Both the position numbers and the translations under genes were made by a program. From Cyclina sinensis (lineage: Eukaryota; Mollusca; Bivalvia; Venerida; Veneridae), in contig JAAONU010000001.1 of the NCBI GenBank assembly GCA_012932295.1, forward strand, positions 50,069,134-50,133,133: a DNA stretch of 64,000 nt, given 5' to 3'. Positions within the stretch are counted from its first letter, which is position 1, and the number at the start of each line of letters is the position of its first letter. Below are positions 46,420 to 58,974 of this stretch, piece by piece. Under the pieces are notes generated by a model. It saw nothing but the letters and a program-made list of their open reading frames with translations. It had not been told where the DNA came from and searched no databases.

Positions 46420-47540
46420 GGAAGATAATCAAAGATTTTATATAGTTGTATACGTGTACCAGAAATAACACGATAGTATATCCTTCTGATGTTGGAACTT
46501 TTTTCAGTTTTTTTCTTGTTTATGATATCAACTATTAATGAAACTACAAAGCCATCTAGCACTCTGTGCTTAAGTACCGGTGGCTGGCTTTTTTAGAAAG
46601 CTAACCTTGTGTAAAATTTTCGGTGAACTGCTTATACAAAAGATTGAGGAAGAATGAAGAACTTTTTATGCAAAGGTGTTGGATAACCTATTTAACAGAG
46701 TTTTAAAAAGACTCCTTTTAAAAAAATACTATATTATTTAAAACTGTTTAAATAGTCGTTGGTGAAGTATATCAGCGATTTGACAAGCATACATCAATTT
46801 GGCCATGATAGGTGGAACCTGTCGAGGTACCTATTATGCGCTTTGACCATATTTGGGGCATTTCGGTAAGGGATTAAACAATGTTCCCGAACATCAAATT
46901 GTGTCTCTCATTACATTCGCCTACCAGCAGTCTTTGCTAATAGAATATTTATATTGGTACCGAGTTAGAATTTCTCGGAAGTATAGGGAAACTTAAATTC
47001 CCCAAAGGAAAATACAGCTGTTGAGAAGAGACAAAACACAAACATTCAATGTAATGTTTTACTTTGTCTCAGTATTTATAAAAACTGTTACAATTAAAAT
47101 ATGTAAAATTTCATATCCTTATAGCGTAACAGTTGTTTGTTTAAGTTTGTTGCAGACAAAAATAGGTTTAATCAGATTCATTTGCCTCACTAATTTTCGT
47201 CTATGATGTATGCAGTAAAATGTAATAGAGCGAGTGTGCTTTAGGTTGTGTCTTTGGATATATGAACATTCCTGAATGTTCAGCTTTTAGTTTTTCGTCA
47301 GCCTGGTCAGTAAAGTTAACTTCAGCAATCGATACGAATCAAGAGACCTTTTTGTCGTTTTCTGTTTGTTAACCAAATGATTAACAGGTATTGCCCAAGC
47401 TGTGATTTAGATACCCGCAATACGATTACTTTTTGCTGATATAACTAGAATTTATTTATTCTAGCCATGTACATCCCAATTATATCGTAGTGTTTAATCA
47501 TTTCATTATAATGTCCCCATCTGTTACTTGGTGAAAGTGG
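46420..47540. other. gene-free stretch
   Basis: No supported feature; short frames only. Confidence 0.5.
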
Positions 47541-47575
47541 TAGTCACAAGACAAACCGACCATACTATAGTCTTT
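47541..47575 (+). repeat. split direct repeat A1
   Basis: Matches 51617-51651 with a few differences ('accgaccatactatagtctt' here, 'gccgaccatactaatagtct' there). Confidence 0.88.
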
Positions 47576-47673
47576 GTGACGTCATACCTTCTATATGACG
47601 TCATATCGTTCTCATCTTGTACAGTAAGTTTGTTCTCATCTTGTACACTCTCGGGAGATGACATATTTTGGTA

Positions 47674-48163
47674 ATGGAAGAAGAATTTAGAAATTTTGTC
47701 GCTGAAGTACGCGAAAAACTTGCTACTTTTGACGGAAAATTAGAACAAGGCCTTAATAAAGTGCAGAGTGTTTTTACAGGGTGTAATACATCGCTGATAT
47801 CAGAGGAATTTACGGATTTGTGCACCCGACATTCAGCCACGTGGTGGCACCTGCGTCCCGATTCTTCAGCCTCAGTCCGCCGCCGGGAAGTGGACTGATA
47901 TCCAAGGAGATTTCAGTGCGTTAAAGGACTCTTTAGCCAGAATGAAGCTACCTACTGAGCTCAAACTCAACGAATCAACGGCTACCCTTGCAGCTTCAAG
48001 GCGCCAAGCTCAACGGGGAAATCAACAGTCCTACAGAGGTCGAGGACGCGGCTGTTTCTATCGAGGTTCAGATCTGTTTAGTGGTTTTTCTCAGCGGGGA
48101 TTTCCTAACAGGCGTGTGGGCAACAAGGGTGATATTCAAATTACTACGCCGCAGACGGAATAA
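47674..48163 (+). pseudogene. Ngaro-like gag, internally deleted
   Basis: The frame from Met 47674 begins 'MEEEFRNFVAEVREKLATFD' and predicts a helix or coiled coil. It shifts near 47880 into a frame with 'DFSALKDSLARMKLPTEL' and 'LKLNESTA', then an RG-rich tail 'QQSYRGRGRGCFYRG' (nucleic-acid binding). The total is shorter than is usual for gag in this group; the piece after 'LKLNES' seems to be missing. It overlaps a second, unrelated frame. Confidence 0.6.
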
Positions 48164-48339
48164 TGAGTGCTCTCTCTTTACCATAAGTAGCGTTTTGGTT
48201 TAAATTTGTTTATAATTGTGTGCATTAAGGAACTAAACAGGAATTTATGATAAGTAAATGTTTTATGCTGTTATGAATTCCTCTATGTCCATGGAGAGAC
48301 ATTATTGTAGCAATGATATAGCATCATATTTAAGAGCTT

Positions 48340-49196
48340 ATGTGCATCCCAAACTTGAGTGACAACGTTGATTTATGGAAAAGGATAGGGGCGCCGGAGT
48401 ATGTCATTGACTGGATTACTAATGGAGTTCCTATACCGTTTAATTCAGCTATTCAATCTTTTGAACGACCAAACAGGAGTTTTTCAGGAAAGCAAGCTAA
48501 TTTTATAGATTTTGAAATAGACAGGTTGTTATTAACGAACGGTTTTATTGAAAAATGCTGGTGTTAGCCTACTTGTGTCAGTCCATTATCTGTGGTACCG
48601 AAGAAAAACAATAAACTCAGATTAGTAACTGATTTAAGACATCTTAATTCTTCTTATACTACACCGAAATACAGGAACAAAGACATTCGTGATTGTGTTA
48701 CGCTCATTGAGCCCAGTGACAGATTTGTGACTACGGATATTAAGGACGGGTTTTTTCAAATACCTGTTCATAAGAATTATAGACAATACTTAGGTTTTAA
48801 ATGGAGAGGTCAATTTTATGTGTGGTGTGTATTATTTTCGGATTGTGTTGTTTCCCATATTACTTTAACAAGGTTTTAAGCCCAGTCATAAAATATTTAA
48901 GGAGTACTGGTTTACATGTCAGTGTTTTTGTTGATGATTTTCTGTTAGCTGCCTTTGCTTTACAGATTACTGATTTTGCTGACCAGTTGTTACACTTTGC
49001 AAGATTTATTATCAATTATGAGAAATCATGTTTTGTTCCGACATCTTCAGTTAGAAATATTGGATATACAGTTAGTAGTAGCAGTGACAAGGTTTATGTT
49101 AAAGCTCAAGCTAAAGGAATCGTTAAACTTAAACGCAGTATAAAACGAGTACTGACATGTGATATTGTGCCAGCGCGTGATTGGCTCGAGTTTTAG
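48340..49196 (+). pseudogene. Ngaro-like reverse transcriptase
   Basis: N-terminal linker at 48340-48567 ('WKRIGAPEYVIDWITNGVPI'), ended by a stop at 48565-48567. The fingers and palm continue at 48592-48879 with 'KLRLVTDLRHLNSSY' and 'VTTDIKDGFFQIPVH' (motif A, catalytic Asp), then a frameshift near 48835, then 48870-49196 with 'VSVFVDDFLLAAF' (motif C, DD pair) and the thumb. One stop and at least two frameshifts inactivate it. Confidence 0.85.
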
Positions 49197-49950
49197 GACA
49201 GTGTATATCAGTGGCCTGGGCGGTTACACCAGGGAAGTTGTTTTTGCGTAAATCTTACAGGTTGCTTGCATCTAAACAATCTTGGTTAGACATTTTATTA
49301 TTGAATCGTGACGTTGTGCAGGAATTACAGTGGTGGTTAGATTCAGTTGATTACTGGAATTTTCGCATAATATGTTCAGATGCTATTCAAGCTCAGGTGA
49401 TAACCGATGCGTCCCATCTGTCTACGGAGCGGTTTACCGGAACAGTGTGGTGTCCGGCGATTGGAACAAGCGCTTGTCGTGCCTTTCATCCAACGAACGC
49501 GAAATGTTGGCTATATTGATGGCTATAAAAGCTTTCGGAAAGCTATTAAAAGGATTAACAGTTCAGGTCCTTACAGACAATATTTCTGCAATTGCATACG
49601 TGAATCACATGGGGGGTTCCGAGTCCAAGGTTGTCAGATCTAGCGCGGTCTATCTGGGCCGAAGCGATAAATCATGGAATCTTACTTTGTTGCGCGTATA
49701 TTGCACGGAAAGTCAGTACAATAGCAGACACATGGTCACGCACTCCAGACAAACACAACTGGATGTTGCATCCAGCACTTTGCAGGTACATCGACAAATT
49801 ATTCGGTCCACACACAAAAGATCGGTTCGCGAACTGACAGAACTCTCAGTTACTCAGATACAACAGTCAATATTTGGATCCGTTATCAGAGGGCGTCGAT
49901 GCGTTAGCGCAGAAAAATTGGAAGTACGAAAATAATTTTGTAAACCCTCC
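49181..49950 (+). pseudogene. Ngaro-like RNase H, frameshifted
   Basis: Three overlapping frames carry one domain. 49181-49400 holds the connection ('LQWWLDSVDYWNF') and 'QAQVITDASHLS' (first Asp). 49480-49625 holds 'NEREMLAILMAIKAFGKLL' (Glu) and 'VLTDNISAIAYVNHMGGS' (Asp). 49631-49837 and 49874-49950 hold the tail, with 'STIADTWSRTPDKHNW' and 'NFVNPPFCLIPQVL'. The shared 'AYVNHMGG' with the DIRS copy marks the same RNase H clade. Confidence 0.83.
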
Positions 49951-50249
49951 TTTTTGTTTAATTCCACAAGTCTTACAGGTGATAACATCACAGAAAGCTT
50001 ATGTAACAACTATCGCAACAATGTGGAAAGCTCAGACTTGGTTTCGTCAACTCCAAATGTTTACAATTACGACGCCTTTGAGAATTCCAGTCCATGGGTG
50101 TTTCGGGCGATGGGCCCGACCACGGAACCATGCCGGAACCGAAAATGGCAGATTTATGCCTGGAGAGTTTTTTTGGCGGGAAAGTTTTAACAGTAAAGGT
50201 TGGTCCAATGTTTCTGCAAGAAGGGTGCAGTATTGCTTAGGTAAGAGCA

Positions 50250-51158
50250 AGATCGGTTCCTATAACAAGGTAATAAGCTCGAAATGCAGATTTTTGCAAA
50301 GTGGTAGGCACTACCGTTTTGGCCGAGTTTTTACGTGAAACATCGGATAATTCAAACAGGCCCAACTCGGTATTAAGGACTACATTAGCTGCTTTGGGTC
50401 ATCCTCTATGACGTTACAGGCGTAAATGAAGTTATAAATTGCCCTGAGATTCGGTTATTAGTGGTCGGGCTAGTTAAATCCGGTACTATTATTGCACCTA
50501 TGGTGCGTTCAAAAGTCATGCCTATTCAGAAGTTTCATGCATTATTTGAAAGTTGGCCAGATAATCATGAGCTTAGTTTGCGACAGTCACGATTGAAAAC
50601 TATTACTTTGTTAGCGTTCACGCTTATGCTTAGGCCATCAGACATTGCACCTAACGCACAGGTACCTGTGTTCACCAGATTTGTTTCAGTAAAGATCAGG
50701 TAGTTATTCGTGAAAAAGATGCAAAGTTTACGTTCTTTAGTATTAAGAATGATACAAATCGCACAGGTTTTGAGGTTGTATTATCACGTGCAGAAAGCAG
50801 ACGATTAGACCCTGTTTACGCTCTTGAGTGTTATTTGGACAGAACCAACGATAAATAGGCCGATGACGGAGCGGTCTTTTTGTCGCCTAAATCTCTGTTT
50901 GGCCCAATTTGTGCGTCGTCAGTTGCGAAAATCACAAAGATGTCTATTAAACTCGCCGGTTAAGACGGAAAAGGTTTCACAGCAAAGTTTTTTTCCGTTC
51001 GACGGGAGCTACGTCCGCGATCAAACAAGAGGTAGATCCGCTGATAATGCGAAAACTTGGTCGATGGAAAAACTCCGAGGTGATTTATGCACATTACGTC
51101 CATGCTAATACACCACAGGACTTTACTTCTGATCTCTTGAATTATGTGCGTTCTTAGA
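50250..51158 (+). pseudogene. Ngaro-like tyrosine recombinase, frameshifted
   Basis: 50461-50703 carries the start of the catalytic domain with the first catalytic Arg in 'LLAFTLMLRPSDIAP'. The C-terminal part is at about 50998-51158 and reads 'LGRWKNSEVIYAHYVHA', with the presumed Tyr nucleophile in this strand, ending at a stop (51156-51158). Frames change near 50700, 50860 and 50990. It would integrate circular cDNA; inactive here. Confidence 0.78.
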
Positions 51159-51578
51159 AACTTTTATATGCTTACTATATATCTACTTTTATGCAGTAGG
51201 TTCAGTATGCATAAACACTTCCTGTTGTAGGAGGAATTTTTTTATTATTTAGATCTAGAGAGGCTTATATAATTTTTGTCACCAGACAGCTTTGAGAATA
51301 TACTCGCCTCATGTACAATACAAGTGAAAAAAATATAATTATATGACTTTTTAGTACAGGATTAGTTGATCTTAACACAATGTTAAGTATTGTATAATAG
51401 GCATCTTCTTAATATTTTAGTCTTGTTCGATATTTTTACGGTAAATGTTTAAATAAGATCTAAGTACTTGATCCTTTTACACTTAGTTCTTCCGTATTTT
51501 ACACATTTTGTATTACTCACTATTATGGCATTTGTTTGTAATTTTATTTTCATGTAGTATTAGAATTACAAATAAAAC

Positions 51579-51686
51579 GGTTGGTTTGTCTTTGTGACGT
51601 ATATTTATCAAAATAGTAGTCACGAGACAAGCCGACCATACTAATAGTCTTGGTTGGTTTGTCTTTATGACGTGTATTTACCAAAA
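51579..51686 (+). repeat. split direct repeats B1-A2-B2
   Basis: B1 51579-51614 and B2 51652-51686 share 'ggttggtttgtcttt.tgacgt' and 'tattta.caaaa'; A2 lies between them and copies A1. Confidence 0.88.
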
Positions 51687-51689
51687 CAG

Positions 51690-52488
51690 AAATTTGTACA
51701 TGGAACTTGAGCATTATACAGTGTATTTGTTAAAAAAGAACATCGTAAGCATATCATCACATCAGTTAAGGTTGTAAATATCAGGTCATGTAATAATTTA
51801 TATATATTCAGTTACAATATCAGTTCACAATATGTGTGATAGAGTGATAGAAATCCTAGCATTTTTTTCCATAAAATCCTTAAAATAATTACTTTTTAAA
51901 AAATTTTAAACATGTTTGTTGTTTTGTTCAAAACCTGATAGTTTTATCATTTATAAATCTACTTATTTATGTTTTAGGAAGGTTGGAAGCAAATGAATTG
52001 ATATTATGCATGAAGGTATTTGTATCTAAATATGATAAGTTCATCAGTAAGTTCAACACTCATTTCAACAAAGGCAGACGGGACTTTGCGTTGTTTCAGG
52101 ACATTTGTATTTCGGTCATTTACAACACTATTATAAACCCGCAAAGCACGGTTTTCTAAAAATAAATACTTTATCACATTCAAAATATAATGGTTACCTC
52201 GAAAAACGAGACAAGCATTCTAGCAGAGGCGTGTTAATGACAGAACCGTGATTTTACTGAAAATGTTTAGGACTATCAGAATGGTGACCATGATGGTCAT
52301 ACTGCTAACTTTCATTGGCTAAGTGTTAAATTTCCGACAGATTTTATTCATATTATTATTTAATACATAATTAAATAATATTATTTAATACATAATCATT
52401 TATCTGCAAATTAACTTTTACTTCAATTAATTATCTAAAGTGTTATTCTGCAGAATTGATTTACCTATTATTCAGTTCCTATTTTTAG
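51690..52488. other. gene-free stretch
   Basis: AT-rich; an inverted tandem of 'attatttaatacataatt' near 52355-52395. Nothing coding. Confidence 0.5.
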
Positions 52489-53910
52489 CTCACCTGAGGA
52501 AATGCAGATGTTGTGATCACCCTGTGACCGGCGTCCGTCGTCAACAATTTAATTACAAACGACATCTCCTCCTAAACCACAAGGCCATTTCTACCCAAAC
52601 TTTATAGAAATGTTCCTTATATTGCCCTTTTCAAAAATTACTCAAACCGTTCCGCTCCATTGCACATAAGGGCCACAAAAGCCAAAACAAGAAAAAAAAA
52701 CTTCAAACTACATCTTCCTCCTAAACGGCTAAGTGATTTTCCAAGAATTTCACAGAAATGTCCCTTGAATAGCCATCTGTTAAAATTGTAGAAAGGTTCC
52801 GCTCCATTAAACAAAATGCCTGCCAGAGCTAAAAATAAATTTTCATGAATATTTAGTTTCAGATGACATCTCCTCCTATACCACTAGGCCATTTTAAACC
52901 AAATTTAAAAGAAAAGTTCTTTATAATACCCTTTTCAAAGATTGCTCAAACGGTTCCGCACCATTGCACATAAGGGCTGCGAAAGCTAAAAATAGAAAAA
53001 AAATCAAACAACGGTCTCCTCATAAATGGTTGGAAGATTTTCCAACAAATTTCACAGAAATGTTCCTTACATAGCCCTCTATTAAAATTGCTTAAAAGGT
53101 TCCGCTCCGTTAATAAAAATGGCCGCCAGAGCTAAAAGTAAATTTTCATCAAGTTTTGGCTTCGAATGACATCACCTCCAAGGCTACTTTTACCCAGACT
53201 ATATAGAAATGTTCCTAATATTGTCCTTTTCAAAAATTACTCAAACCGTTCTGCTCCGTTGCACGTAAGGGCTGCAAAAACTCAAAATAGAATAAATTCA
53301 ACATCTCCTCCTAAAGGGCAAGGTGATTTCACGAAATTTCACAGAAATGTTCCTTAGATAGCCCTCTATTAAAATTGATAAAACGGTTCTGCTCCATTGA
53401 ACAAAATGGCTGCCATAACTAAAATAGATTTCGTCAATATTTGGCTTTAAATGACATCTCCTCTATAACCACTTTAAAACTTTACAAATTTTTTCCTGAT
53501 ATTGCCTCTTTAAAATTGCTCAAACATTGCACATAAGGGCTGCAAAGGCTAAAAAAAGGAAAGAAAAATCAAACAACATCTACATCTAAACGGCCAGGCG
53601 ATTTTCCATCAAATTCCACAGAAATGTTCCCTACACAGTCCTCTATTAAAATTGCCAAATGGTTCCGCTCCATTGAACAAAATAAGCTAAAATAGATTTT
53701 CATCAATATTTTGCGTCAAATGACATCTTCTCACAAGCTGCTCTCTCGAAATTGCCTCTGCCCCATGGGTTTAATTTGTATAAAATATGAGATCTTTGAA
53801 AATCTTCAATTAGAAAAAGTAATGTTGCATCTGATGTTTGCTTAACAGTTGACCCTCAGCCAAAGTACTCAGGTGAACAATCCAGGGCCATCATGGCCAT
53901 CTTGTAATTT
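52489..53910 (-). mobile_element. dispersed repeat with five ~290 bp internal units
   Basis: The ends 'agctcacctgagg' (52489) and 'ctcaggtgaac' (53868) are inverted, and 'gggccatcatggccatcttg' (53885) is the 'ggccatgatggccc' signature on the other strand. Inside, 'gacatctcctcc' and variants start units near 52560, 52864, 53167, 53451 and 53720, each followed by 'acagaaatgttcc' and 'ggttccgctcca'. Non-coding; the 63-codon frame at 53166 is a by-product. Confidence 0.75.
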
Positions 53911-53919
53911 AATTATCTT

Positions 53920-55320
53920 TTATGCATTTATTTATTAGCTTAATCATTTATCCATTTATTTATTTATTTACTTACCATTCCTTTTATAAATATCATTAAA
54001 CATAAATACAGACAAAAATGTTTTGTTCTGTAAAACTTCAAAAAAGAATACCTGTTTTGTGATTATTTTTAGTGCGGCAAGTTCAGGATACTGCAAACAG
54101 AGTTATAGCTGCATAATTTATGAAAAAGATAACGTCCGGTTATTGTTGTGGGTTGTTTTGTTGGGTAAGGTGTAATAGATACAGGTAGGTACTATTATCT
54201 TTCAAACTAAACAACCCGCCTGACCATTTATTATTCACAAAAAAAAAAAAAAAATGAAAAATATTTTATGTTTACATTCCAATTCTATTTTCTACTTCTC
54301 CACAAACGTTAATATGCTTTGCCTATATGATTTTAAGCTCTACCAAAATTATTATATGCATGCATTTGTTCTTACATATTTTAGTCTTATCATGATTGTT
54401 ATTCAACCAGAACAACATGTCGGTAATAATTGATTTACCTCTTATTACTATTAATAGAAAAAAGTATCATTATATATATTAAAAGCACGGGAAAGTGTTC
54501 ATGAAATAGTTACTTACTAAAAACATTAGATGATTAATCTATACTAAATTCGAGCGTCAAGATTTTGAATATTTTAGTTTCAATTTACGGGTTAACTGTA
54601 ACCTGCATTATTTTACATCTTATCTGTTTTCATTTGCATTTACATCGATCAAATGCTCTTTAATTCCTGCCATTGGTTTATTAAATTTTCTCCAGTAGCT
54701 GTGGTCTCAGTAAGGTCATAGAGTACCTACTTTTTCACTGTAGAATGCCATTTCCGTATTATATTTTATATGTTTGTGTGCTTTCGCATGCAACATTGTC
54801 GAGCTGATGGATGGGTTGGAGTTAATTCACCAAGGCAGCTTGTTCTTATTTGTTCTTATGATTACCTGCTGGGGTTAGTGTGAGGTTGGTGCACCCTAGA
54901 ACCTGGTTTTAACCCCCAAATACAAATGTCTTGCCACTGACCGTTCCAGGGCTTAAGCCATCGGGTTCTTATCTTTGTTAATAGTTTGTGTTATCTTTTT
55001 TTTATTGATCTGTAAATATGTTTGTTTTTTTCCATTTTTTTACTTTCTTTCTTTCTTTCTTTGTTTTTTTATTTAATAAATGAGATTGTTATGTTCAAGT
55101 TCATCAGGGGTTATCTCATATTGTTAAACAAACTTAGAATGCAATTTAAAAACTCTAAATGTTCTGTATAGGCGATTCTCAAGGAAATCTTTGTCTTATT
55201 AAACTATACACATCACTAGTCACATGACGTGAAAAAAATAGATATTGATTATCATTTATTTCATTTAGGCCAATTTCTGCCAGAAAATCGAACTGCTTGT
55301 TAAGACTGTGTATACTGTAT
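53920..55320. other. gene-free; possible dispersed repeat 54795-54990
   Basis: 54795-54990 includes 'ttaacccccaaatacaaatg' and 'gccactgaccgttccagggc', which I recall as part of a dispersed molluscan repeat; borders not seen. A short (CTTT)n lies near 55043-55063. Confidence 0.4.
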
Positions 55321-55322
55321 TT

Positions 55323-56558
55323 TGTCTCCTCTTTAACTTATCCCCTAGAAATTCGATATATAGGTGTTGGTGAGGATCTGATTTTTTTTAGTTTGGAAAT
55401 ACATCTCAGAAGCATAATTGTAACACATATATATTTTGTTATTTTAGTTTATTCTATATCTGTAATTAAACCAGAGTTTTGAACGGGAAACTAATAAAGG
55501 AAAATTCATTTTGGTTCTGTTTTAAACAATGAATGATGTAGTAGTGAGGTAGGTTTTATTAGTAGTGTATGAATGAACACATTCTTATTATTCATTAAGC
55601 TTAATTTCATTTTCCTCTATAAACTTGAGCATTTCGTATATTATTATCCGTTAAATTTTGTTTTTAAGTTCTATGGCGTAGTGGTATCTATGAAAATAAC
55701 CTTGAACTTGATTAACTTTTTCTGTAGTATGGCAGAAAAAAAATCTTTTACAATCGGCGTAGAAACGAAAACATTTGCTTGAGTAATGGCATTGCTTTAA
55801 AGATTTTAAAAGATAAAGTACCTATTGCACTTATTCATAATGCATACTTAATGTCTATTTTTCAGTTGTTATTGTTAAGTTGTCTGAAGTTTTTGTATTT
55901 ATATAAAACGGCGTAATTTAATATTTTCACCCTTGCAAGATCAGGCAGTGTTTTTATAGAGAATATCTTTTCATAAACAAAGTTACAGATATAGCAATTT
56001 TCTGATGTAAACAGGAAGCCAGTACGTTAAAACATTAAAGTGTACCTGTATTTAACTTCACTGTTTTTTATTCTGTCTAAATGTCTTATTTACAAATATA
56101 TTTTTCTTATTTGTGAAGCTTATTTTTTCTTCCTTTCATATTTCAAAGCTATGTCAACATCTTTTCAAAAGCTGCTTTTTGTCAAAATAAGCAATTGATG
56201 TGCACTCGATCTTTTGCAGAGAACGATGTTTGCGTTAGCTTGTTGCATAAGAGTAGGTTCTGACCTACTTCTTGGTCTAGTGTTTAAAGTAACTGAAATG
56301 TGGAAACACTAACCCTGCAATCATTAGCTATTGAAGGTAATGGGTTGAATGCCTCGCTTCTGACCATTTATTTTGGAAAATTAGCAGTTTCTATCGTAAG
56401 ATGAGCGTCTAGTATGTTTGATGTCTTCTCTTGAAATCAAATGTCAGAAGTGCGTTCGAAAGTCTGTTTGATTTTAAGAAATCCCTAATACTAATTGCAA
56501 CATTTAAAGAAAAAGTTGTAAGATGAAACTATAATTCGTAAAAGGTAAAAAGTATGTA
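55323..56558. repeat. diverged long duplication, copy B (partner at 4491-6305)
   Basis: Same order and orientation of blocks as 4491-6305 (see there). Copy B lacks the ~600 bp segment of copy A. The boundary at 56558 is marked by loss of match after 'ggtaaaaagta'. Confidence 0.72.
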
Positions 56559-56559
56559 T

Positions 56560-57149
56560 TTTATTTTTGTGCTGAAGCACTAAGGTAACATACACTACCT
56601 TTTTTTACTTACGATGTAAATTACACGTGAGAAACGACATAAAAATGTGTTGATGTTATCTCTGTGCCATCGTAGTTCAGAACAATAAAGCATGTTTAAA
56701 ACTAAGCATCCAATGGGTTACGCCAAATAATTTTACATGTGATCACATTTTGATGCAATGTTTCTTGCGGTATTGATAGTTGTCCTCTTGCTTTAATGTT
56801 TCTGTCCATGTTAGTAAATATTTTCAGTGTGTAAACAAAGCAAGTAATTTTGTTACAATATATAGTAAAGTCTTTACAAGCGCAGGATATAATTAATACA
56901 CTCCAAAAAAAATATAATCTTTGAGAACTCAACTACGATAATCTATTTTAGAAATATTTGAAATATCGTAAATAGAGCTAAAAGGGAAAATTCTAAAGAA
57001 GAGAACAGCATAACAATTTTATTTATTTTATTTATAATAAGACTAGTATTTCCAGTGTGCATTACACATTTGAAAATGAAACCACTCCTTTTTGTTTGCA
57101 TTTTTGTTGTCACATTTCAACATGTTGTCTATTTGAGCCGGCATCCTGC
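56560..57149. other. gene-free stretch
   Basis: Nothing supported. Confidence 0.5.
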
Positions 57150-57420
57150 AGGGGCAGTGGTCCAGTGGTAACGCGCTGAACCGGTAATCCAGGGGTCACG
57201 GTTTCGCTCCCCGCTCCTCAGCTAACATTACTTTCGTAAAATATCAAAACTAATGTCTTAGAAGTGTGAAAACATGTCTCTATGGCAAAATCCGTCTTTC
57301 GGCAGAAACGCTAAATTGAAGTTCCATTTTACAGTGAGCATGCATGGAACAAGAGGCGTCACTGAAACTGGGTGCCTCCTTGTCTTGCACTATCCCTAAC
57401 AACCTAAAAATAACCTCTCC
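57150..57420 (+). mobile_element. tRNA-derived SINE, plus strand
   Basis: The head 'gcagtggtccagtggtaacg' includes the A box. The B-box region 'acggtttcgctcc' has one change from the consensus. The body runs to 'cttgcactatccctaacaac' and 'ctaaaaataacc', the same tail as the SINE at 22790-23026. Confidence 0.8.
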
Positions 57421-58420
57421 ATATGTTCAACAGGTAACAACGACAAATAAAACTAAAATAGATAAAGCAATAGGCAGTTAATTTAGCAACGCTCACATCA
57501 CCTGCTGGCATTATATGCATCTTCAGAATTCTGGGAAATTGTTTAAATTGTTGAAGTTCTACACATTTATTTAAATTAGGCTTCTCTTTTAAAATAACAG
57601 ATACGATCTAAGTGTGAAAACATGTTTCGATTGTAAAAACAATTGCAAAAATGCTTAAGTCTGAATTGTAAGTCTGTATTTTACGTGCAGGAAATGAATT
57701 TTAATTTTATTGCAGTCTTTATTAAAAATTATGCAATACAATCAATTTCTCACTTTAATTTAAACACCTCATTTACCTAAAAACAAAAATAGTTATTTGC
57801 CAATCATAATGATACAATCAGAATCATTACATTGAATGCAGCTTCGTTTATATTTATCACTCGCTAATAAACATTTAGAGAAATCAAATTATTGCACTTT
57901 GTTGCACTGGTTGTTAATCATTAAGAGTGAATGTCATGAACCTTCAAAATTTCAGATGAAAATGAAAATTTTCACCTTCCAACTTTTCTGCACAAATGTA
58001 AGAAGTCTTTATAGCCATACAATGTGAAATGTATTTGATCAAGATTGGGTATATAGTTATAGCTGTATAAGACTTTAAGGTGTCACAACAGAAACAGGGA
58101 AAAATATAAAGTAAATACTCAAATTTCGTTATTTTGCACATCCTTTATAAACACCTACTGTAATGTCATATTTTTTTTAATTATACATAAAGATACGTTG
58201 TAGGTAAAATGTCTAAAATTATCACAAGTCTCATCTTTTTCATGCCTCTGCACCTTTGCTATGGCAACACAACTCTGACCTACACGATAAAATTGTGAAA
58301 TTAGAAAATACGTTACTTCTTTAAAGAAGTCTGTTAGAATTCTGCAACAAGAAAGAGATAAAGAACTATTGTTTGTTATGAAACTTAAGTGGATTAACAA
58401 AACTCAAAATTAACAGGAGC
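57421..58420. other. gene-free stretch
   Basis: Short frames on both strands (57836, 57944, 58155) with no family resemblance. Confidence 0.5.
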
Positions 58421-58423
58421 TCC

Positions 58424-58972
58424 GCGGAGCGGCGCCAACGCTCGTCTGTTTTAGATGTCGACAATGGGGCCATAGTTAAGGTTCGTGTGCACTACTCCTG
58501 AAGGAGATCTATATTCCTCTGACATTTCATGTCAAGATGTTGATATTGTTCAGATTGACCTTTAATCATTCAACTTAGTAAGAAATTTTGACAAAACTTT
58601 TAAGTTAAAAAGGGACATAACTCCAAACATATAGCCTTCAGAATAATGCCCCTTGTGTTACAACTGCCTCTTGTCATGATAAGGACGCAGTCCAAGTTTC
58701 ATGTTGATACCTTTGATAGTTTAAAAAATCATTCAACTTAATAAGCAGTTTTGACAAAAAGTGTAAGTTAAAAAGTGGCATAACTCCAAAAATATAGCTT
58801 TCAGAATAATGTCCCTTGTGTTACAAATGCCTCTTGTCATGATAAGTAAGCATTCAAAGTTTCATTTTGATATCTTTTAAATTGTTTGAGTAATGGGCTA
58901 CATTTAAGTCTTTGCACGACGACGACCCTGCGATCATAAAAGCTCGACTTTTTCTTCGAAACAGACGAGCTA
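58424..58972. mobile_element. non-autonomous element with inverted ends and internal duplication
   Basis: 'gctcgtctgtt' (58440) and 'aacagacgagc' (58960) are exact inverted copies. Two 163 bp units inside start 'cattcaactta' at 58567 and 58730, each with 'ataactccaaa.atatag'. It resembles other molluscan non-autonomous families; no frame. Confidence 0.65.
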
Positions 58973-58974
58973 AA

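Larger units (their letters stand above)
47541..51686 (+). mobile_element. Ngaro/PAT-like tyrosine-recombinase retrotransposon with split direct repeats
   Basis: Plus-strand order: gag-like, RT, RNase H, tyrosine recombinase. Ends: A1 (47541-47575, 'tagtcacaagacaaaccgac...') at the 5' side; at the 3' side B1 (51579-51614), A2 (51617-51651, a near copy of A1) and B2 (51652-51686, a near copy of B1, 'ggttggtttgtcttt'). The layout A1-internal-B1-A2-B2 is the split direct repeat described for Ngaro and PAT-like elements and differs from the inverted repeats of the DIRS copy at 9611-14655. All coding parts are interrupted. Confidence 0.86.
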
